The translations under genes were made by a program, and so were the position numbers. Positions 7,018 through 12,273 of a stretch of 12,273 nucleotides of DNA are shown here, in pieces. Source of the DNA: an uncultured Terriglobus sp. (GTDB lineage Bacteria; Acidobacteriota; Terriglobia; Terriglobales; Acidobacteriaceae); the NCBI GenBank assembly GCA_937871605.1, contig CALMRM010000168.1, positions 1 to 12,273 of the forward strand, given 5' to 3'. Within the stretch, counting starts at the first letter, position 1, and every line of letters starts with the position of its first letter. The notes beneath the pieces are model-generated. The model did not search any database and was not told where the DNA came from. It worked only from the letters and a program-made list of their open reading frames with translations.

Positions 7018-7044
7018 CACTCGGCATACATGCACGCCCGAGTG
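7018..7044 (-). promoter_or_regulatory. Inverted repeat in the leader of the deaminase gene
   Basis: CACTCGG (7018-7024) and CCGAGTG (7038-7044) are perfect 7-nt arms around 13 nt, ending 25 nt before the start codon and just upstream of the ribosome-binding site (7006-7010). An alternative stem, CGGGC (7014-7018) with GCCCG (7036-7040), excludes the first. It may be an operator or a leader hairpin. Confidence 0.3.
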
Positions 7045-7102
7045 AATAGCTAAGCATAGCGGACGTTGCGCAGCATCCCCTTGCAGCAACTTGAAAAGCA
7101 GA

Positions 7103-7144
7103 ACGCAGAGGACGGAAAGGAAGTGCACGCAGAGGGCGCGGAGG
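7103..7144. repeat. Degenerate 9-nt tandem repeat
   Basis: Four units can be read: ACGCAGAGG (7103-7111), ACGGAAAGG (7112-7120), a 6-nt spacer, ACGCAGAGG (7127-7135) and GCGCGGAGG (7136-7144). The two ACGCAGAGG copies are identical. Similar purine-rich nonamer strings occur between genes in many bacterial genomes; I cite this from general familiarity, not a search. Confidence 0.55.
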
Positions 7145-7263
7145 CGTGCCTGCCCGCGCTGCACGCCACTGTCTGCGCGGGGCGCGCAAACGAATGCGCC
7201 GCAACCGACGGGATACTCCGGGCGGAGATGCACATGGACCACTGACCCAAAAGGCGCAACGCT

Positions 7264-7291
7264 TTGCGCTTCCGTACAGGATTGCTATACT
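7264..7291 (+). promoter_or_regulatory. Sigma-70-type promoter of tRNA-Phe
   Basis: TTGCGC at 7264-7269 and TATACT at 7286-7291 are separated by 16 nt. The -10 matches five of six consensus bases. Transcription would begin near 7298, giving a 5' leader of about 55 nt before the mature tRNA. Confidence 0.6.
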
Positions 7292-7352
7292 CGTGGAGTT
7301 GCCTCCCCGGCATCACGCGGTAGCAAGGGACCGCGGCAGTAGCCACTCCCAA

Positions 7353-7427
7353 GGCCAGATAGCTCAGTGGTAGAGCGCGGCCCTGAAAAGGCCGGCGTCG
7401 GCGGTTCGATCCCGTCTCTGGCCACCA
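7353..7427 (+). tRNA. tRNA-Phe (anticodon GAA)
   Basis: A complete 75-nt cloverleaf. The acceptor stem GGCCAGA pairs with TCTGGCC (7417-7423). The D stem is GCTC/GAGC. The anticodon stem CGGCC/GGCCG (7378-7382, 7390-7394) holds the loop CTGAAAA, with anticodon GAA at 7385-7387. The variable loop is 5 nt. The T stem GGCGG/CCGTC has one G-T pair and the loop is TTCGATC. The discriminator is A7424 and CCA is encoded at 7425-7427. It decodes Phe codons TTC and TTT. A good promoter lies about 60 nt upstream. Confidence 0.97.
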
Positions 7428-7870
7428 TCATCAAGTCCGCAGAAGTCTCTAAGTTTCGCTCCATACGTTGAACACTGTTCTTTCGGCTTCATTGCCCAGA
7501 GAGGTCGGCCCAAAGCCAGCCCTGGGCCTGTGCTGAACGTCAGGGTTGAGGCGGACGCGCTGCTGATTGACGTCGTCCGTACAGCAGGGTACCCTTCAGA
7601 GCAGATGATGTTTCAGCTACAGCATTGTTGTTGCTCCCGGTAGTCAGCACACCGGTTGAGCGGCACTGCGCCTGTCTGCATCCCTTCTTCCTCTGAGTCT
7701 CAAGAACACTGCGAAACGCGTGCCGCCCGGCGTTCACGAGTATCGCCTAAGCTGCACGACAGCACTGTTCAAGACTGATCCCCGTCAGGGCCATGTTTCT
7801 TACACCTGTACTTGCCTGCACTCCTCTGAAGCGAGCAGCTCACGAGTCAGCACATGGGAGGCTAAATTCC
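7428..7870. other. Gene-free tract between tRNA-Phe and the TonB-dependent receptor
   Basis: I see no convincing gene in these 443 bp. A plus-strand frame is open from the tRNA end to a TAG at 7641-7643 but has no ATG; its only useful start would be GTG at 7530 (37 residues). A minus-strand frame at 7540-7737 is low-complexity and overlaps it. GGCCCA (7507-7512) pairs with TGGGCC (7523-7528) in a small hairpin without a T-tract. The receptor's ribosome-binding site GGGAGG is at 7856-7861. No clear receptor promoter was identified. Confidence 0.5.
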
Positions 7871-10800
7871 ATGCGAGTTCCCTATCGCGCACTCACAGCA
7901 CTGCTCATGTTTGGTGTGGGAACACTTCTGGCGCAGGTCGTCGGCAGCACGGTGAGTGGCACTGTGTCCGACAGCACCGGTGCCGCCGTGGCCGGTGCTG
8001 CCGTGCTCATCCGCAACGAGGAAACCGGCACGGAGCGCCGCCTGCTGACCGACAGCGCCGGCCGTTACACCGCGCCGTCGGTCGCTGTGGGACGCTACAG
8101 CATTGCGGCGTCGGCAGGGGGTTTTGCGCCGGAGCGCCACACCGGCGTGGAGCTGGTGGTGGGCCAGGCGCTGGTGCTGGACCTGCATCTGCGCGTGGCC
8201 TCCTCCACGCAGGAGGTAACGGTGTCAGATGCCGCGCCCACGGTGAACCTGTCGAACGAGCAGGTGAGTGGCCTGGTAAGCGAACGCCAGGTGAAGGATC
8301 TACCCCTGAACGGCCGCAGCTACGACCAGCTGATCACGCTGAACCCGGCCACGGTCAACTACACGTCGCAGCGCGCGGGCAGCATCGGCACGTCCAATTC
8401 GTCGGTGGGCAACATGTTCTCCATCAGCGGCCGCCGCCCGCAGGATAACCTGTTCCTGCTGAACGGCATAGAGTACACCGGTGCGTCGCTCATCAACGTG
8501 ACGCCGGGCGGCACCAGCGGCCAGTTGCTGGGGGTGGATGCCGTGCGCGAGTTCAACGTGGTCAGTGACACCTATGGTGCCAGCTATGGCAAGCGGCAGG
8601 GCGCGCAGGTCAGCATCGTGACCGCATCCGGGACCAACACCGTGCATGGCGCAGTGTATGAGTACCTACGCAACTCTGCGCTGGACGCGCGCAATTACTT
8701 TGACCTCGCGCAGAAGCCACGCTTTCAGCGCAACAACTTCGGTGCGGCGCTGGGCGGTCCCCTGCGGCACGACAAGGCCTTTCTGTTCGGCAACTACGAG
8801 GGGTACCGGCAGAACCTTGGCCTCAGCAACGTCACCATTGTGCCGAACGCGGCTTCGCGCGCCCTGGCAGCACCCGCCGTGCGGCCCTTCCTGAACCTGT
8901 GGCCGATTGCCAACGGGCCGGATCTGGGTGGTGGCATTGCGCTGGCGTACTCCTCGCCCGCGCAGCGCATTCGCGAGGACTTTGGCACCGCACGCGCCGA
9001 CTTCAACCTTTCCCCAAACGACTTGCTCTTCGGCGTGTACACGGTGGATGACTCGATTGCGCACACGCCCACGCAGAACGCGCTGTCGCTCATCGATGAG
9101 AACCTGCGGTCACAGGTGTTCAGCGTGCAAGAGCAGCACGTCTTCACCCCGCGGCTGCTGAACACAGCGCGCATCGGTGTCTCGCGTGCGGCCTTCTACT
9201 TCGTCGGCTCCGTTCCGGCAGACGTGCAGGCGGCCTCGGGCACGTTCGTGCCTGGCAGACCCGTAGGTGCCATCGTCATCGCCGGGTCCACGGGCTCAAA
9301 TGCCACCGGCCAGCTGGGCGCGGCAGGCACCAACGTGGGTAGTAACAATGCACTGGCCCGTACGCTGTACACGGTGGACGACCACATTTTCTACACCGTG
9401 GGCAACCACCAGATTGAGGCAGGCCTGTGGGCGCAGCAGGTGCGCTCCGTCGGCATTCTGGCACAGCAGCAGAACGGCCAGGCCAACTTCGCCAGCCTGC
9501 AAACCTTTCTGCAGGGCACGGTGCGAACGTTCTCCTACGTGCCAACACCTACACAGTTAGGTTTTCGAACGAATTTATTGGCACTGTACCTGGAAGACAA
9601 GTGGAAGCTGACCCCCGCGCTCGAACTCAGCGCCGGGCTGCGCACCGAATCGACAGATGGCTGGAACTCGCCGGACGGCAAGGCACCCGCATACGAGTAC
9701 ACCGATGGCGTCATCAACGCCACGCCCACCGTGGGCCGCCGCGGCCTGCTGGTGAACCGCGCAAAGCTGCTCTGGGAGCCGCGCATCGGCCTTGCATGGA
9801 GGGCCACGGACGACGGCAAGACCTCGGTTCGCGCGGGCTTCGGCGTCCATCGCTCGCTGCTGGACAGCCTGGATTATCGATTCGACTCGTCGCCGCCCTT
9901 CAACAGCATTTTGACGTACAGCAACACGGGCATTGCCCGGCCGACAGCAGGTGCGGCAGGCCTGGTGTCGCCGCAGACCGTGCAGAACGACCTGCCCACG
10001 CCCGTGGTCTACACGTGGACACTGCGCCTTGAGCGCGAGCTGACGCCCGGCCTGTCTCTGACCACTGGCTACATCGGCTCCAAGGGCGACAAGCAGATCC
10101 TCTCTGCCAACCAGAACGAGCCCGCCTCCATTGTGTGCAACAACAACTGCCCCTCGGGTGTCGCAAACGGGAGGCTCTTCTACCCCCCAACGACACGCCC
10201 GCAGCCGCTGCTGGCCAACACCGTGTCATGGATTACGGGCGGCTACAGCAACTACAGCGCCGCGACGGTGGATGTGAAGCAGAACACGCGCCACGGCCTG
10301 CAGCTGCGCGCGGTGTACACCTGGAGCAAGAATCTCGACAACGGCACCGCCTGGAACACCAGTGTGTCGTCCAACACGCCCGCGTTCGTCTCCTATCCAA
10401 AACAACCCTCCCTCGACTACGGCCTGGCGGCCACGGACGTGCGCAACATCGGCGTGTTCAACAGTACCTATGACCTGCCGCTGGGCCGGGGCCACGCACT
10501 GTTCCCCAATGCGAGTACCCTGCTGGACCGCTTGGCTGGCGGCTGGTCGGTTTCCAACATTGTTACCGTGCAAAGCGGCCTGCCACTGACGCCGCAACTG
10601 GGCTATAATCCCACCGGCAGCGGCGACACGCGCAACCCCGTGAGGCCTGACCTGAACCGAGCCTTCACGGGATCGCTGTACACCGGCGGCAGCACCGCAC
10701 AGCGGGCCGCTCGCTTCTTCAATCCTGCCGCGTTCAGTGCGCCGGCCTATGGCACCGTCGGCAACCTGGGCCGCAACACGCTCGTCGCGCCCGGCTTTAC

Positions 10801-11053
10801 CGCGTGGGACATTTCACTCAAGAAAGTGACAGCCATCACGGAACGCTTGAACGCACAGTTCCGAGCCGAAGCGTTCAACCTGCTGAACCACACGAATCTT
10901 GGCCAGCCCAATCCTGTCGTCTTTACCAGCGGACCGACGCAGGGCTCGGCAGCTAATCAGGCCGCCGCCGCCGTCGGCAACACCAGCGCCGGTGTCATTA
11001 CCAGCGCAGGAACGTCCCGCCAGCTGCAATTCAGTGTGAAGCTGACGTTCTGA
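7871..11053 (+). CDS. Oar-like TonB-dependent outer-membrane receptor with carboxypeptidase regulatory-like domain
   Basis: A 1,060-residue outer-membrane transporter or adhesin-like receptor powered through TonB. Residues 1-21 form a signal peptide ending LLA-Q. A carboxypeptidase regulatory-like beta-sandwich covers about 26-107 (VSGTVSDSTGAAVAGAAV, then DSAGRYTAP). The plug follows at about 125-255, with LPLNGRSYDQL, ISGRRPQDNLFLLNG and a VREFNVVS segment typical of the Acidobacteriota/Oar group. The rest is the beta-barrel, ending in the usual aromatic residue (VKLTF). The ATG at 7871 has GGGAGG 9 nt upstream; the frame is open to 7793, but the added residues would bury the signal peptide. 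Substrate unknown; such receptors take up glycans, peptides or metal chelates. Around 9555-9580 codon use shifts, with two TTA codons close together, unlike the rest. The gene is convergent with the next one. Confidence 0.95.
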   Translation: MRVPYRALTALLMFGVGTLLAQVVGSTVSGTVSDSTGAAVAGAAVLIRNEETGTERRLLTDSAGRYTAPSVAVGRYSIAASAGGFAPERHTGVELVVGQALVLDLHLRVASSTQEVTVSDAAPTVNLSNEQVSGLVSERQVKDLPLNGRSYDQLITLNPATVNYTSQRAGSIGTSNSSVGNMFSISGRRPQDNLFLLNGIEYTGASLINVTPGGTSGQLLGVDAVREFNVVSDTYGASYGKRQGAQVSIVTASGTNTVHGAVYEYLRNSALDARNYFDLAQKPRFQRNNFGAALGGPLRHDKAFLFGNYEGYRQNLGLSNVTIVPNAASRALAAPAVRPFLNLWPIANGPDLGGGIALAYSSPAQRIREDFGTARADFNLSPNDLLFGVYTVDDSIAHTPTQNALSLIDENLRSQVFSVQEQHVFTPRLLNTARIGVSRAAFYFVGSVPADVQAASGTFVPGRPVGAIVIAGSTGSNATGQLGAAGTNVGSNNALARTLYTVDDHIFYTVGNHQIEAGLWAQQVRSVGILAQQQNGQANFASLQTFLQGTVRTFSYVPTPTQLGFRTNLLALYLEDKWKLTPALELSAGLRTESTDGWNSPDGKAPAYEYTDGVINATPTVGRRGLLVNRAKLLWEPRIGLAWRATDDGKTSVRAGFGVHRSLLDSLDYRFDSSPPFNSILTYSNTGIARPTAGAAGLVSPQTVQNDLPTPVVYTWTLRLERELTPGLSLTTGYIGSKGDKQILSANQNEPASIVCNNNCPSGVANGRLFYPPTTRPQPLLANTVSWITGGYSNYSAATVDVKQNTRHGLQLRAVYTWSKNLDNGTAWNTSVSSNTPAFVSYPKQPSLDYGLAATDVRNIGVFNSTYDLPLGRGHALFPNASTLLDRLAGGWSVSNIVTVQSGLPLTPQLGYNPTGSGDTRNPVRPDLNRAFTGSLYTGGSTAQRAARFFNPAAFSAPAYGTVGNLGRNTLVAPGFTAWDISLKKVTAITERLNAQFRAEAFNLLNHTNLGQPNPVVFTSGPTQGSAANQAAAAVGNTSAGVITSAGTSRQLQFSVKLTF

Positions 11054-11089
11054 GGGCTTCCTGTCGTTGCGCAACGAGGAAGAGCCTCA
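11051..11089. terminator. Shared bidirectional hairpin between two convergent genes
   Basis: The 39-nt element folds as 5 + 6 + 4 bp: 11051-11055 with 11085-11089, 11057-11062 with 11077-11082, and 11065-11068 with 11073-11076 around a GCGC loop. There is a 2-nt bulge (11063-11064) and a small internal loop. Its outer ends are the TGA stop codons of the receptor and the peptidase, which pair with each other. It is symmetrical enough to act on both strands. There is no T-tract, so Rho-independent termination is not proven. Confidence 0.6.
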
Positions 11090-12273
11090 CCGTGCCGGGG
11101 GCTCCAACTTGAATTCGTGCGGGGGCGTCGATCCCATTAGGTTCGTCACGAAGTAGTCCCAACGCCGGCGCATCATGTAGTAGCTCATGTCGCCGTAGCC
11201 ATGGTGCGCACGCGGAAACAGGACGAGGTCATAGTCCTTATTGGCTTTCTCCAGCGCATCCACAATAAGGAACGTCTCCGTGACTGGCACGTTGTCGTCC
11301 AGGACGCCGTGCGCCAGCATCAGCTTGCCCTTGAGATTCTTCGCAGTGAGCTGGTTTGCCTGGAGGTCGTAGTTCGTGGTGCCGTCGTGGTGCTGTTCCA
11401 GCAGACCCAGGTACTTCTCGTAGAAGTCGTCTTCGTAGTTGCGGTTGTCGTGATTGCCGCTCTCCGCGATGCCGACTTTGTAAAAGTCCGGGTACAGGAA
11501 CATCAACGATGCCGTGGCGTTGCCGCCGCCGGAGTGCCCCCAGGCACCCACGCGGCTCAAGTCAATCCACGTGTACTTTGCCGCAAGGTCCTGGATGCCG
11601 CTGACCTGGTCTGGCAGCGCCTGATGGCCCATGTCGTAGAAGTACTTGTCCTGGAATTGCTTCGACCGGCGTGGCGTGCCCATGGCATCGATCACAACGA
11701 CAGCAAATCCAAGTTGCGCCAAAGCGTTGCTGTCGAAGAGAGAGGCCACAAATTGCCGCGTTGGTAGCGAGCCTTCGAACGGCCCGGGGTAGATGTAATT
11801 GACCAACGGATATTTCTTAGCGGGATCGAGGTTCGCGGGCTTGTACAAGAGGCCGTAGCAGAGCGTCTTTCCATCGCTGCACTTGACGGCGATGCTCTCC
11901 GGCGCCTGCCAGCCGGTGGCTTTCAGCCGCGTGAGATCGGCCTTTGCCAGCGGCTCCACCACGGTGCCGTCTGCCTTGCGTAACACCGACGTGACCGGCT
12001 CTTGTGGGGTGGAGTAGATGTCCACGAAGTACCTGCCGTTCTCGGAAGGAACCGCGACGTGGTCCTGCCGCTCCGGCGTGAGCAGGCGCGGCTCGCCGCC
12101 TTTAAGGTTAACCGCGTAGATGCTGCGGTAGTAGGGATCCTCGCCCTTCTCACGGCCCACGCCTGCAATGAGCATGTCTCCGGTTTTCTCGTCCACGTGC
12201 ACGAGGTGGTCCACATTCCACTCGCCGCGGGTGACCTGCCGCTTCAGCTTGCCCGTGGTTGCGTCGTACAGGT
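11087..12273 (-). CDS. S9-family serine peptidase (DPP-IV/prolyl oligopeptidase type), 3' part only
   Basis: The visible part is about 395 residues; the N-terminus lies beyond the right edge, and the frame stays open through the window end, so the GTG at 12214 is not a true start. The first portion is the end of a beta-propeller (repeats such as IYAVNLKGGEPRLLT). The alpha/beta-hydrolase catalytic domain follows. The triad is visible: Ser in GHSGGG (codon 11533-11531), Asp in GVLDDNVP (codon 11299-11297) and His in RAHHGY (codon 11203-11201). Enzymes of this family cleave dipeptides or short peptides, often after proline, and are usually periplasmic or secreted in such bacteria; the signal peptide cannot be seen. 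Substrate preference is not readable. The gene faces the TonB-dependent receptor, with which it shares only a terminal hairpin. Confidence 0.93.
   Translation of the reverse strand, partial: LYDATTGKLKRQVTRGEWNVDHLVHVDEKTGDMLIAGVGREKGEDPYYRSIYAVNLKGGEPRLLTPERQDHVAVPSENGRYFVDIYSTPQEPVTSVLRKADGTVVEPLAKADLTRLKATGWQAPESIAVKCSDGKTLCYGLLYKPANLDPAKKYPLVNYIYPGPFEGSLPTRQFVASLFDSNALAQLGFAVVVIDAMGTPRRSKQFQDKYFYDMGHQALPDQVSGIQDLAAKYTWIDLSRVGAWGHSGGGNATASLMFLYPDFYKVGIAESGNHDNRNYEDDFYEKYLGLLEQHHDGTTNYDLQANQLTAKNLKGKLMLAHGVLDDNVPVTETFLIVDALEKANKDYDLVLFPRAHHGYGDMSYYMMRRRWDYFVTNLMGSTPPHEFKLEPPAR

Larger units (their letters stand above)
6994..7263. other. Intergenic region between the deaminase gene and the tRNA promoter
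   Basis: No gene is supported here. Frames that extend the deaminase upstream are open but look unlike protein. The stretch holds an inverted repeat at 7018-7044 (CACTCGG and CCGAGTG), a degenerate 9-nt tandem repeat at 7103-7144, and a second inverted repeat, GGCGTGC (7143-7149) with GCACGCC (7161-7167). A TATGCT-like -10 on the minus strand near 7055-7060 could serve the deaminase gene, but no matching -35 was found. Confidence 0.4.

Noticed and set aside
5848..7053. 401-codon plus-strand frame opposite the deaminase
   Set aside because: It has no recognisable domain, is rich in Arg, His and Val from the complement of a GC-rich gene, and the opposite strand has intact enzyme motifs.
6994..7242. 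Upstream extension of the deaminase frame
   Set aside because: It would bury the signal peptide, and part of it translates the degenerate tandem repeat.
7540..7737. 65-codon minus-strand frame and overlapping open plus frame after the tRNA
   Set aside because: Neither has a ribosome-binding site, a recognisable domain or protein-like composition. The plus frame lacks an ATG.
1..12273. Defence system, CRISPR array, insertion sequence, prophage or biosynthetic cluster
   Set aside because: No repeat-spacer pattern, transposase, integrase, nuclease, phage structural gene or synthase motif is seen. The recognised genes are ordinary metabolic, transport and envelope functions.

Overview
The window looks like ordinary chromosomal DNA from a high-GC, Gram-negative soil bacterium. 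The best guess is Acidobacteriota, class Terriglobia. This rests on the roughly 1,060-residue Oar-like TonB-dependent receptor, with its carboxypeptidase-type regulatory domain and short plug, and on the exported PIG-L deacetylase and S9 peptidase. These types are abundant in that group. The placement is inference, because no rRNA or taxon-specific marker is present.

Layout from left to right. The 5' part of an exported PIG-L deacetylase runs leftward off the edge (1-866, minus). A DJ-1/PfpI-type protein (1024-1701, minus) and an AraC-family regulator (1803-2747, plus) are divergent, share a 101-bp gap and look lower in GC than their flanks. A plus-strand pair follows: an APC-type amino-acid permease (2885-4309), whose stop overlaps the start of a NodB-type polysaccharide deacetylase (4306-5055). 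Converging on it from the right is a minus-strand pair: an exported adenosine-deaminase-like enzyme (5407-6993), whose stop overlaps the GTG start of a 103-residue three-helix membrane protein (5099-5410). A complete tRNA-Phe (GAA) with a good promoter lies at 7353-7427. About 440 bp without a convincing gene leads to the TonB-dependent receptor (7871-11053, plus). This receptor converges on the 3' part of an S9-family prolyl-peptidase-type enzyme (11087-12273, minus), which runs off the right edge.

Functionally, most proteins act at or outside the cytoplasmic membrane: the two deacetylases, the secreted deaminase, the permease, the outer-membrane receptor and the peptidase. This fits a scavenging lifestyle (peptides, nucleosides, amino sugars), but nothing shows that they form one pathway. 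Only two gene pairs are tightly coupled.

I found no CRISPR array, insertion sequence, integrase, toxin-antitoxin pair or phage gene, and nothing that makes a convincing new system. The most distinctive non-coding signals are a hairpin in which the stop codons of two convergent genes pair with each other, a long hairpin after the DJ-1 gene, and a small degenerate tandem repeat between the deaminase and the tRNA.
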